Below, in pieces: positions 14,253 to 22,570 of a stretch of 32,870 nt of DNA; positions within the stretch are counted from its first letter, which is position 1; the number at the start of each line of letters is the position of its first letter. Source of the DNA: Bacilli bacterium (lineage in GTDB: Bacteria; Bacillota_I; Bacilli_A; RF39; UBA660). Location of the stretch: NCBI GenBank assembly GCA_028703035.1, contig JAQVNR010000004.1, forward strand, positions 1-32,870. The letters run 5' to 3'. A model generated the notes under the pieces. It was not told the DNA's origin and ran no database searches. It saw nothing but the letters and a program-made list of their open reading frames with translations. A program made the translations under genes and the position numbers.

Positions 14253-14781
14253 TTTTACTTTTTCTCTTCTTTAAACAATTAGAACAAAGAGCTATATAAT
14301 TTTCATTTCCAACTAAGACTGTTTTTACTTTTTTTCCGTCATAATATGAATATATAGCATCCCGATTACAATCATTACATGATGCTTTTTTGGTAACTAT
14401 TTGATCAGCAACTGCTAAAATTTCAGGCATAATTCCAAATGGTTCTTGCTCGCTAGTTTGATTAAGTCCGGCAATAAATATATCAATATCTTTTTTAATT
14501 GATAAATCAAGTAGAATTTGAACATTACCAGTTAAAAGGTTTGCTTCATCAATAAAAATAGTCGTAATTTTTTTATTAAGATATTTTTTAATATCTTTTA
14601 AATCTTTTATTAAAATAGCTTTTACTTCTTTATTGCATCTAGTTTTAATAATTCCATAATCTCTTGTATCAATAAAAGGTTTAAATAATAATATTTTGCT
14701 TTTATGATATTTTTTATTATATTCATCTAATAATTCATCAGATTTACCGCTAAACATTGGCCCAGTTATTACTTTAATCAT
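14236..14781 (-). CDS. tdk: Thymidine kinase
   Basis: 181 residues, type II thymidine kinase that makes dTMP from thymidine. Motifs: P-loop GPMFSGKS (about residues 7-14), FIDEANLL in place of the common DEAQF, AGLNQTSEQEPFG in the lasso region, and a zinc site formed by CNDC and CSNC. ATG 14781 is chosen behind AGGAGTAATA. It is the first gene of the tdk-Nudix-tmk operon. Confidence 0.93.
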   Translation of the reverse strand: MIKVITGPMFSGKSDELLDEYNKKYHKSKILLFKPFIDTRDYGIIKTRCNKEVKAILIKDLKDIKKYLNKKITTIFIDEANLLTGNVQILLDLSIKKDIDIFIAGLNQTSEQEPFGIMPEILAVADQIVTKKASCNDCNRDAIYSYYDGKKVKTVLVGNENYIALCSNCLKKRKSKNGRQK

Positions 14782-14813
14782 TATTACTCCTATGTGTATC
14801 TTATTACACATTA

Positions 14814-14842
14814 ATCATATAATAATTAAAAAAGTAAGTCAA
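14814..14842 (-). promoter_or_regulatory. Promoter of the tdk operon
   Basis: On the minus strand TTGACT (14837-14842) and TATGAT (14814-14819) are 17 bases apart, about 35 bases upstream of the tdk start. A small TGTGT/ACACA hairpin lies between the -10 and the ribosome site. Confidence 0.65.
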
Positions 14843-14888
14843 GAAAAAGAGACTTAATTTACAGTTTCAAATTAGTAATTTAGAAAGC

Positions 14889-15924
14889 TTACAAGTCTAA
14901 GCTATCTTTATTTAAAAGAAATTCTTGCAATCCTATAATAACAATTCCTAGTTCATTTTGCCATACTTTGGCAATTGAGCCAATTATCTTTTTAAAGGAA
15001 TCATCTATTCTAACTAATGATTTTTGTTCTTGTTCCATTTTTTCTTTAGTTCCAATATGTAGAGCTGACTGGATATAATATCTTTTACTACCTTGATTAC
15101 ATATAAAATCTACTTCTAATTGTTTTCTTATTTTTTCACCATCTTCAGATACCATATTATGTTCTACTAATCCAACATCTACATTATAACCTCTAGAAAT
15201 AAGCTCATTAAAATGATATTTAGAAGGTGTAGAAATATATTTTTTACCTTTAACATCATATCTATCAGCTTTGCAGATCATAAATGATTCTAAAACTATA
15301 TCTTTTTGCAAATTATTCCTATCAATTATATCTTTAAAATAAACTTTTTCAAAAATAGATCTTAAATATATAATTTTTTCTTCATCTTTTTTAAAAGATA
15401 AAATCATTGGTAATCCGCCATAATTTAAGTATTCATCCCAAGCTTCTTTTTCGGGACCTTCAAAAGCTGCTTTAAATTCACTGAAACTTAATGGATTAAC
15501 TCGTATTTCATATCCTCGACCTCTAAATTCTGTGATTATATTGGTCGAAAAAAATTGAATTACTTCCTGTTACATATATATCCAAATTATTTAATTTATT
15601 TAATCCATTTAATACTTTTTCAAAATTTGAAACAAATTGAATTTCATCTAAAAATATATAGTATTTTTCTTAAGATACAATTCTTTCTCTAATATATGCT
15701 CCAAGTACTTTAGAATTTAAAAGATTCTCATTTTCATCATTATCTAAAGATAATTTTATAATATTTTCTTTTTTTACCCCTTCAGCTATTAAGTAATCAT
15801 AATATAAATTAAACAACAAGTATGATTTACCACACCTTCTTATTCCAGTTATGACCTTAATAATATTATTATCACGTAAACTTATTAGTTTGTTTAAATA
15901 TAAATCTCTTTATATTTCTCTCAT
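14889..15924 (-). pseudogene. Broken AAA-family ATPase with DUF4143 domain
   Basis: Reading from ATG 15924 (behind AAGGAG) the protein starts MREI, then meets TAA at 15910-15912. The same frame continues RDLYLNKLISLRDNN and IKVITGIRRCGKSYLL (Walker A), meets TAA again at 15670-15672 just before EKYYIFLDEIQ (Walker B), and runs to TGSNSIFF. A one-base shift at a run of seven T (minus strand, about 15548-15554) then moves to the frame carrying NIITEFRGRGYEIRV, NYGGLPMIL and the rest of the DUF4143 domain to 14889. All family landmarks are present, so this was a full AAA_14/DUF4143 ATPase of the kind often linked to mobile or defence functions, killed by two stops and a frameshift. The 172-residue open piece 14889-15407 is its C-terminus. 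Confidence 0.88.
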
Positions 15925-15946
15925 AGTAGCTCCTTTTGAATATTTT

Positions 15947-15968
15947 TGCGGGTACCCGCACTTTTTTT
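15947..15968 (+). terminator. Perfect palindrome with T-run on the plus strand
   Basis: TGCGGGTACCCGCA (15947-15960) is a perfect 14-base palindrome followed by CTTTTTTT on the plus strand, a good rho-independent terminator for plus-strand transcription. All genes for several kb on either side lie on the minus strand, where no T-run follows. The site is much more GC-rich than its surroundings. Confidence 0.55.
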
Positions 15969-15974
15969 CAATTT

Positions 15975-16388
15975 CTATTTAAAAGTATATCCACATGAAA
16001 TACAATATTTATTTAGAATATCATTAGGTGTAGCGCACTCTGGGCAAAACTTTTGGGTTTTATGTAATTTTATATCAAGTACTTCAACGTTTGGTGCTTC
16101 CTTGCTAGGCTGCATATTAAATGCATTAACTGCCTCAAATTTTTCTTCATTTAGTAAAAACTTTTTTGCTTCTATTTCAGAATTAGCTATCAGCTGAGCT
16201 TCAATTTCCGGAACTTTTTTTTCTATAGGTGTAACAGTCTCTTCGATAATATTACTTTCTATTTCTTGAGGTGCCATTAAGTCTATTTTATTAGAATCCA
16301 ATGACACTAAATCAGGAATATTATGTTCAATAAATTCCTCTTCTATTACTTCTTCTTTTTTATTAAATATTTTCTTTAAAAATTTCAT
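15975..16388 (-). CDS. Small acidic protein with C-terminal zinc ribbon, function unknown
   Basis: 137 residues. It opens with a basic amphipathic stretch (MKFLKKIFNKKEEVIEEEF), continues as an acidic, probably disordered linker rich in Glu and Ile, and ends in a zinc ribbon: FCPECATPNDILNKYCISCGY, two CxxC pairs 13 residues apart. Such rubredoxin-like ribbons bind zinc and usually make protein or nucleic-acid contacts. I do not recognise a named family. The upstream ribosome site is weak (GAAAGAATGG). It is separate from the broken ATPase and lies 75 bases after leuS, so it may be read through from the leuS operon. Confidence 0.65.
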   Translation of the reverse strand: MKFLKKIFNKKEEVIEEEFIEHNIPDLVSLDSNKIDLMAPQEIESNIIEETVTPIEKKVPEIEAQLIANSEIEAKKFLLNEEKFEAVNAFNMQPSKEAPNVEVLDIKLHKTQKFCPECATPNDILNKYCISCGYTFK

Positions 16389-16463
16389 ATGACTACCATT
16401 CTTTCAAGGATATCTTTTTATCTTCCTAAGTAAATATTACCATATTAAAAGATTGAATTCAAT

Positions 16464-19289
16464 TCAATCTTTAATAACGATATTAACAATTTTTTTAGGG
16501 ATTATAATAACTTTTATTATTTCGTTATTTTCTAGATGTCTTTTAACATTTTTTTCGGTTGTTGCTAGAGCTTTTATTTCTTCTTCGCTCATATCTTCGG
16601 TAACAGAAATAGTACCTCTTAATTTACCATTTACTTGAACACCGATTGAAACAGATTTACTTATTAGTTTAGCTTCATCATATTTAGGATATTTCTGATT
16701 ATGAATACTAAATTCATTGTTTAGAGTTTCACACCATAGCTCTTCAGTTATATGAGGTGCAAAGGGGGCTAAAATTAAAAGTAATTGTTCTAAATAGTAT
16801 CTAGGTATCCCCTCTTTTTCATGCCTTACAAGCATATTAGTATATTCCATTATTCTAGCAAGTGCTGTATTAAATTGAAAATTAGATGTATCTAATTTAA
16901 CATTTTTAATTGTATAATGGAGACTTTTTTCAAGTTCGGGTATTTCTTTTATTTCGTCTTTATAACTTTTAACAAGTCTTTCAATTTTATTATAAAACTT
17001 ATTTATAGCAATTATTCCATCATCAGTCCAAGGACCACCATCGATATAGTTAAAACCAAACATTAAATAATTTCTTAAAATATCTGAGCCATATGCATCT
17101 ACAATTGGATCCGGTGCAACTGTATTGTCTTTACTTTTACTCATTTTCTCACCATCAGCACCTAATATAATACCTTGATGAACTAAAGATTCAAAAGGCT
17201 CATCAAAATTTAAATAGCCCATATCTCTTAAAGCTTTTGTAAAAAATCTCGCATAAAGAAGGTGCATAACCGCATGTTCAATTCCGCCAACATATTTATC
17301 TACTGGTAATATTTTATTTATAATATCTTTGTTAAATGCTTCTTTATCATTATTTGCATCAGGAAATCTTAAAAAGTACCATGATGAGCAGACGAATGTA
17401 TCAAGAGTATCACATTCTCTTTTAGCAACAGAACCACATACTGGGCATTTAACATTTATAAATTCTTTTGATTTTTTTAGAGGACTTTCACCATCAGGAG
17501 TAAACTCTGCTTCTCTTGGCAGAAGTACTGGAAGATCAGCATCAGGTACTGGAACCATCCCACATTTATCACAATAAATAATTGGAATTGGTGCTCCCCA
17601 GTATCTTTGTCTAGATACTAACCAGTCTCTTAGTTTATAATTAATTGCTCTTTCCCCAGTTTTGTTTTTTTCTAAATATTTAGTTATTTTCTCTATTGCC
17701 TCTTCTTCATTAAGCCCATTGATAATATCTGAATTAATATGTTTACCATCACCTATATAGGCTTTTTCTTCTTTAAATTCGAAAGCTGTTTGATGTAGTT
17801 CATCTTTTATTTCATTTAAAATTTTTGACTCACTTACCCACTGTACTTTAAATTTGTTTTCTTCTTCGATATCTAAATCTTGATCTATTTTTGCCTCATC
17901 TATAAGTTCAAAATAAACTAAATCACATTCTATATTATAAGCTTTTTCTTTATTATAAGCATAATAATGGTGATTAATAGGAAAAGCTTGATGTAAAAAT
18001 TTTAAATTAGTATAGCCTGTTTCTTCTATTACTTCTCTAAGAGCACATTCTAAAGCTGTTTCATTTTCTTTAATTGTTCCCCCAATAAATAATCTGCCAC
18101 CTAAATTGCCCCAATTAATTGTTAAGTATTTATTGGTTTTAGGATTATAAACAACTGCTACAATACTTTTTTTAGTTGTCTCATTTTCTCTTGCATCACC
18201 AGTTACCTTTTGAACAACAGGAATAATTTCTAAATTAAATTTTTTAGCTAATTCAAAATCTCGCATGTCATGAGCTGGAACGGCCATAATTGCTCCAGTT
18301 CCATATGTTGCTAGAACGTAATCTGCTATCCAGATTGGAATTTTTTTATTATTGATTGGGTTTATAGCATAACTTCCAGTAAAAACTCCAGTTTTTTCAC
18401 GTGCGGTACTTGTTCGATCTATTTCGCTTTGAGTTGCAGCAATTTTTTGATAATTTAGGACTTCTTTTCTTTGTTCTTTAGTTGTAATTAAGTCAACTAA
18501 ATCATGTTCTGGTGCAAGCACGCAGTAGGTAGCCCCATAAAGTGTATCTGGTCTTGTAGTAAAGACTTTAAATAATTTATCAGTACCATCAATCTTAAAA
18601 GTAATATAAGCACCCTTACTTTTACCAATCCAGTTTCTTTGCAAAGTTTTAGTTCGCTCTGGCCAGTCTAATTTATCTAAATCTGCAAGTAGTTCTTCAG
18701 CATAGTCAGTAATTTTAAAGAACCACTGACTCATTTTTTTTCTAACTACAACTGATGAGCATCTTTCACACTCGCCACTTACAACTTGCTCATTAGCTAG
18801 AACTGTATTACAAGATGGACACCAGTTAACTGGCGCTAATTTTTTATAAGCTAGACCTTTTTTATAAAATTCTAAAAATAACCACTGTGTCCATTTATAA
18901 TAATTAGGATTAGATGTATCTATTTCAAAATCCCAGTCATAAGTCGCGCCAATATTTTTAAGCTGGTGCTTCATCACTCTAATATTTTGCTGAGTTGACT
19001 TTTCTGGATGAATACCAGTTGTAATTGCATAATTTTCAGCCGGAAGTCCAAAAGCATCAAATCCCATTGGATGAAACACATTATATCCTTCCATCCTCTT
19101 TAATCTTGCCCAAGTATCAGCAACACCATAATTCCACCAATGTCCCATATGTAGTTTAGCACCTGATGGATAAGAAAACATTTCTAAACAGTAAAGCTTT
19201 TTTCCTTCTGCTTCTCTATCAAACTTATATATTTTTTCTTTTTCCCATTTATCTCGCCATTTTTTTTCAATTTTATTTATATTTTCCAT
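16464..19289 (-). CDS. leuS: Leucyl-tRNA synthetase with inserted Nudix domain
   Basis: 941 residues, against about 800-860 for usual bacterial LeuRS. Normal parts: HMGH at 47-50, a CP1 editing domain with TTRPDTLYGA and TYGTGAIMAVPAHDMRDF, a zinc-type CPxC segment, KMSKS at 715-719, the anticodon-binding region and a C-terminal domain (VNGKLRGTISV). Between VPAHDMRDFELAKKFNLEIIPVV and YIGDGKHINSD, roughly residues 361-506, lies an extra domain with Nudix features: a beta start (KKSIVAVVYNP), GGRLFIGG and a perfect Nudix box (G404, E410, REVIEETGY 418-426). The frame is unbroken and no core motif is lost. It should charge tRNA-Leu; the extra domain's substrate is unknown. It is cotranscribed with a membrane protein behind a leucine T-box. 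Confidence 0.95.
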   Translation of the reverse strand: MENINKIEKKWRDKWEKEKIYKFDREAEGKKLYCLEMFSYPSGAKLHMGHWWNYGVADTWARLKRMEGYNVFHPMGFDAFGLPAENYAITTGIHPEKSTQQNIRVMKHQLKNIGATYDWDFEIDTSNPNYYKWTQWLFLEFYKKGLAYKKLAPVNWCPSCNTVLANEQVVSGECERCSSVVVRKKMSQWFFKITDYAEELLADLDKLDWPERTKTLQRNWIGKSKGAYITFKIDGTDKLFKVFTTRPDTLYGATYCVLAPEHDLVDLITTKEQRKEVLNYQKIAATQSEIDRTSTAREKTGVFTGSYAINPINNKKIPIWIADYVLATYGTGAIMAVPAHDMRDFELAKKFNLEIIPVVQKVTGDARENETTKKSIVAVVYNPKTNKYLTINWGNLGGRLFIGGTIKENETALECALREVIEETGYTNLKFLHQAFPINHHYYAYNKEKAYNIECDLVYFELIDEAKIDQDLDIEEENKFKVQWVSESKILNEIKDELHQTAFEFKEEKAYIGDGKHINSDIINGLNEEEAIEKITKYLEKNKTGERAINYKLRDWLVSRQRYWGAPIPIIYCDKCGMVPVPDADLPVLLPREAEFTPDGESPLKKSKEFINVKCPVCGSVAKRECDTLDTFVCSSWYFLRFPDANNDKEAFNKDIINKILPVDKYVGGIEHAVMHLLYARFFTKALRDMGYLNFDEPFESLVHQGIILGADGEKMSKSKDNTVAPDPIVDAYGSDILRNYLMFGFNYIDGGPWTDDGIIAINKFYNKIERLVKSYKDEIKEIPELEKSLHYTIKNVKLDTSNFQFNTALARIMEYTNMLVRHEKEGIPRYYLEQLLLILAPFAPHITEELWCETLNNEFSIHNQKYPKYDEAKLISKSVSIGVQVNGKLRGTISVTEDMSEEEIKALATTEKNVKRHLENNEIIKVIIIPKKIVNIVIKD

Positions 19290-19292
19290 CTT

Positions 19293-19637
19293 TTACTTCT
19301 TTCTATTTCTAACAAGTGCTTTGCCAATTGATCCATATATCAAATAAATTAAAATCATCAAGAGAGCAAAGCCAATTATTATTTGCCATATATAATCATC
19401 AGACAAAATAGTTGTAATAGTTGCTGTTACAGCTATTATTAAACTATTTACCAAAACAAATACTAATCCTAATTTATCTTCATCAAAATCTTTTTTAGAT
19501 AATTTAAATTTAGATTTAAGTAATAAAAACTCTCTTGACTTTTTTAAAGTACCTCTCTTTTTTTTAACAAAATAATTAATTAATAATATTATAAATATAC
19601 TAACAAAAGTTATTAAAAAAAACATTAAATCTTCCAT
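19293..19637 (-). CDS. Small three-helix membrane protein in the leuS operon
   Basis: 114 residues with three hydrophobic segments: 3-24 (LMFFLITFVSIFIILLINYFV), about 55-78 (LGLVFVLVNSLIIAVTATITTIL) and 84-106. A basic, Leu-rich cytoplasmic-type loop with REFLLLKSKFKLSKKDF lies between the first two, and the tail is basic (RNRKK). I recall similar unannotated membrane proteins in gut Firmicutes but know no function. AGGAGG lies just before the ATG. It stands between the leucine T-box and leuS, 3 bases from leuS, so it should be induced by leucine starvation. Confidence 0.75.
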   Translation of the reverse strand: MEDLMFFLITFVSIFIILLINYFVKKKRGTLKKSREFLLLKSKFKLSKKDFDEDKLGLVFVLVNSLIIAVTATITTILSDDYIWQIIIGFALLMILIYLIYGSIGKALVRNRKK

Positions 19638-19649
19638 ATATCCTCCTAT

Positions 19650-19795
19650 AAAAAAGCACGATTTTTCTAAAGGACGAAAAACCGCGGTACCACCTTAATT
19701 GGATCTTTAAACTAATAAAGGAGTTAACCTAGTACATCCAAAAGTAAGTTCATAACATTAACATGTTAATTTACACCAAACATTAACTCTCTATA
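19650..19795 (-). promoter_or_regulatory. T-box riboswitch leader (leucine) of the leuS operon
   Basis: On the minus strand Stem I opens AGAGAGTTAA and closes TTAACTCC, with a GGTG element inside and a leucine codon CTT (19746-19748) in a suitable place as specifier. The antiterminator AAGGTGGTACCGCGG...TCGTCCTTT follows, then an alternative terminator in which GCGGTTTTTC pairs with GAAAAATCGTGC before TTTTTT. All parts of a transcriptional T-box are thus present. Uncharged tRNA-Leu should allow read-through into the membrane protein and leuS genes. Confidence 0.92.
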
Positions 19796-19838
19796 ATATT
19801 AAATATTATTACTACTCTTTTTTCTTCTGCTTAAAAAT

Positions 19839-19867
19839 ATTATATTAAATTTCTGCAATATATTCAA
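19839..19867 (-). promoter_or_regulatory. Promoter of the leuS T-box transcript
   Basis: On the minus strand TTGAAT (19862-19867) and TATAAT (19839-19844) are 17 bases apart. The -35 lies inside the last codons of the GH31 gene. Confidence 0.65.
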
Positions 19868-22256
19868 GTAATTTAATAAACATTTTAATATATTTGCTTT
19901 TTAAACCTTTTGATTTAAACTTTCTGATTGCAATTCTTTTTGTTTTAATCTCTGAATCACTAAATAAAACACTGGCAATTTCTTCTTTTAAAGTAGTTTT
20001 TATTTGCAAGTCAGAAATAATTGTATCAATATCTTCATTAATTATCCGCTCAGCATCTATTTCAATATCAGTTCCTTTACAGTTAATAGAAATCTGCTTA
20101 CTTGAATCAGCATCTGCAACCTCAACAATAAAGTCATTACCAGATGCATACGACTGAACTTCATTTTGTAATTTATCGCCTATATAAAGAATTACTTCAT
20201 CAGCTTCTCGGGTATTCCTAAATCTAATCTTATAAAATCTTTTATTAGGTACTATTCCGCCTTTTCCTTCTGTTGGCCTAATAATAGCGGTAAAATTATT
20301 AACTTGATAATTATAATCTATATCCGTTATCAAGTATTCTCCATTTTTATATAAAGAAGAAATACCGTCATCTTCATATAATTTGTAAGTACTACTCTTG
20401 CCTGGAAAAATATGAATTTCCAATCTTTCTGGAGAATCAGTATTATTTAGATCATTATCATCTAATATTGCTAGGGGGATAATCGTGCCTTTTTTAGCAA
20501 ATACTGGATAATCTTCATCTTTGAAAAATGAAACATATCTTTTACCTCCGACATACTTTTTACCAGTTTTAAAATCATACCAAATACCATTAGGTAAAAA
20601 GATTCGGTGAACAGTTCGGTTCATAAGTATTTCTTTTTTATTAGTAATTGGAGCGATAAACAATTCTGATCCAAAATAATACTCATTTTTATATAATGGC
20701 TCATCATATATTTCTGGATATTTATAGTACACAGGTTGAATAAGAGGTAACCCCGTTTTAGCATATTTATAACCTTCAGTATATATATAAGGAATAAGCC
20801 GGTGACGAAGTCTTAAATAATCTTTAACAATTGCCAAAGTTTTAGCATCCCAAAGCCATGGTTCTCTTTTGTAATAATGACTCTCAGCTGATGATAATCT
20901 TAAAATTGGACTAAAAACACCGAATTGGACAAAGCGAATATACATCTCTCCATCTTCTACTCCATCTAAATATCCGCCAATATCATGACTCCACCAGCTC
21001 ATACCAATATTTGAACTCGTTGAGTTATATTCAGGTATTATGTTTAAATTATTCCAGCTAACTTCTGTATAGCCTGAATAATGAACTGGGTAATTGTGAG
21101 CTGCCAGTCCTCCATTTCTAGATAGAATCATTCCTCTTTTACTAAAATCTTTTTTATAATCAGTAAAATGATAATGATTAAGAGCTCTTAAAGTCAGTAA
21201 ATCTCTAGGATTATAATAATCAATCCAGTAAAAATCAACCCCTATATTGTTAAGTGGTCTGATTAGCTCATCAAAATAAGCAGATAAAATACCTTTATTA
21301 AATACATTAAAAGGAATAATGCCACTATCAGTTAGTTCAGCAGTTGTTTTAAATCTTTCATAAGATATCTCATCTGGAGAAATCCCCCCAGTTGGGTCTA
21401 TATTTAATCCTAATCTTATTTTTTTTGCATGAAGAAAGTCAATCATCTTTTTAGGATTATCTAAAAGATCATAATTAAAAGTAAAACCCGAATAAGTATT
21501 TTCATAAAGAATGTGCCAGTACTTACTTAAAAGAATAATGGATAAAGGAATATCACGACTGTTAAATTCCCAAATTAAATCCTCAATTTCTTTTTTTGTA
21601 TATGGATAATCTTTATTCCACCAAACTCCTAAAGAATAGCGAGGAATTAGTGGAGGCTTACCAGTTAATTTATAGTAATCTCTTAAACAAAAACCAAAGT
21701 CTTTACGATATAAAAAGACATAAATATCTATTCTTTTATCACTACGGCGCCCAAGTGAACCATCTTTATTAAATATTAAACTTTCTGAATCATCAAGTGA
21801 AACAAAACCATCAGTTGAATATAATCCTTTACTGTAATTAACACTACCATCAGAATTATCTAAACTATAACTAGTCCCTTTAAAGTTACGTGCCTCTGGA
21901 TGATGATAATACCAAAACTTATCTGTATTAACTAAGCTTATTTTCAAATTTTGATCTGGTGTTACTCTAGAACCAATAAATGGTCTATTTTTAGTATATT
22001 CTAATTTAAAATAATTTGTCGAAATAACTAAAAAATCTTTATCTTCTTTTTTTAAAAATTTAGGAACATTAAAACGTCTACACTTAACTAGTTCAGTTGG
22101 TCTATTTTCAAAAGTACCTGTTTCACTATATTCAAGACGCACTAAAACATCACTTAAAATAGTGATGCGATACTTTTCCCCAGTTATCATTGCTCCATCT
22201 ATTGAACTTGCTTCTTCATAATTAGGAACTGAAAAATGTGGTTTTAAACTAGCCAT
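19845..22256 (-). CDS. Glycoside hydrolase family 31 protein, acid/base residue replaced
   Basis: 803 residues with the GH31 layout: N-terminal beta domain, a catalytic barrel (about 205-560) and C-terminal beta domains. The nucleophile motif is present as DFYWIDYYNP with Asp 346, and the later SWWSHDIGGY (421-429) and FGVFSPILRL are typical. In related GH31 enzymes a stretch like HRYPIGFSGDT carries the acid/base Asp. Here it reads HNYPVHYSGYT, with Tyr 396 at that position. Usual activities are alpha-glucosidase or alpha-xylosidase; whether this one still hydrolyses is open. There is no signal peptide, so it is cytoplasmic. ATG 22256 follows GAGGG at 8 bases. There are no sugar transport genes nearby. 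Confidence 0.88.
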   Translation of the reverse strand: MASLKPHFSVPNYEEASSIDGAMITGEKYRITILSDVLVRLEYSETGTFENRPTELVKCRRFNVPKFLKKEDKDFLVISTNYFKLEYTKNRPFIGSRVTPDQNLKISLVNTDKFWYYHHPEARNFKGTSYSLDNSDGSVNYSKGLYSTDGFVSLDDSESLIFNKDGSLGRRSDKRIDIYVFLYRKDFGFCLRDYYKLTGKPPLIPRYSLGVWWNKDYPYTKKEIEDLIWEFNSRDIPLSIILLSKYWHILYENTYSGFTFNYDLLDNPKKMIDFLHAKKIRLGLNIDPTGGISPDEISYERFKTTAELTDSGIIPFNVFNKGILSAYFDELIRPLNNIGVDFYWIDYYNPRDLLTLRALNHYHFTDYKKDFSKRGMILSRNGGLAAHNYPVHYSGYTEVSWNNLNIIPEYNSTSSNIGMSWWSHDIGGYLDGVEDGEMYIRFVQFGVFSPILRLSSAESHYYKREPWLWDAKTLAIVKDYLRLRHRLIPYIYTEGYKYAKTGLPLIQPVYYKYPEIYDEPLYKNEYYFGSELFIAPITNKKEILMNRTVHRIFLPNGIWYDFKTGKKYVGGKRYVSFFKDEDYPVFAKKGTIIPLAILDDNDLNNTDSPERLEIHIFPGKSSTYKLYEDDGISSLYKNGEYLITDIDYNYQVNNFTAIIRPTEGKGGIVPNKRFYKIRFRNTREADEVILYIGDKLQNEVQSYASGNDFIVEVADADSSKQISINCKGTDIEIDAERIINEDIDTIISDLQIKTTLKEEIASVLFSDSEIKTKRIAIRKFKSKGLKSKYIKMFIKLLEYIAEI

Positions 22257-22308
22257 ATTCTTTACCCTCTTTATTATCATAATAATATCATATTTTATAT
22301 AAGTGGGC

Positions 22309-22334
22309 AAGCTCGTTTAACAAGCTTTTTCTTT
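22309..22334 (+). terminator. Hairpin with T-run upstream of rpsD
   Basis: AAGCT (22309-22313) pairs with AGCTT (22323-22327), followed by TTTTCTTT on the plus strand. It is preceded by TAAGTGGGCA, a 10-base word also present in the rimP leader just before its hairpin. No plus-strand gene ends here; it could guard the rpsD promoter or end a short transcript. Confidence 0.35.
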
Positions 22335-22386
22335 GTTATTTTGGTGGTTTTTATGGAGCACCCCCAAAAAAATCATTTCAATATGT

Positions 22387-22415
22387 TTGACAAACTACAT
22401 ATAATTATATATAAT
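22387..22415 (+). promoter_or_regulatory. Consensus promoter of rpsD
   Basis: TTGACA (22387-22392) and TATAAT (22410-22415) with exactly 17 bases between them, a perfect sigma-A promoter, as expected for a ribosomal protein gene. Confidence 0.9.
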
Positions 22416-22420
22416 ACAAA

Positions 22421-22562
22421 TGCAGATTTAAGGCAGGACCTTTAATTAAGCAAGTAATGTGTTTATTTGAAATAACTTTAGTAACTTATACTGCCTAAGG
22501 GAAAAAGATGAGTAGACACCCTACATGTTTGAAAAGGTTATCCTTTTAAAGCAAAGAAAGGA
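22421..22562 (+). promoter_or_regulatory. Structured rpsD leader, probably S4-autoregulated
   Basis: A 150-base untranslated leader with AGGCAG (22431-22436) pairing with CTGCCT (22491-22496), AGGG with CCCT (about 22498-22520), and a perfect AAAAGG-TTAT-CCTTTT hairpin (about 22537-22552) just before AAGGAG. In Firmicutes S4 binds its own mRNA leader and represses translation. The arrangement fits such an element, but I have not matched it to a defined consensus. Confidence 0.6.
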
Positions 22563-22570
22563 GAAATATT

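Noticed and set aside
14889..15407. 172-residue open frame as a separate intact gene
   Set aside because: Its first residues are the middle of the DUF4143 domain (GGLPMIL continues into it from upstream), and there is no ribosome site. It is the tail of the broken ATPase.
15670..15912. Alternative genetic code reading TAA as sense
   Set aside because: TAA is the normal stop of many intact genes in the window. The two in-frame TAA codons occur only in a gene that also has a frameshift.
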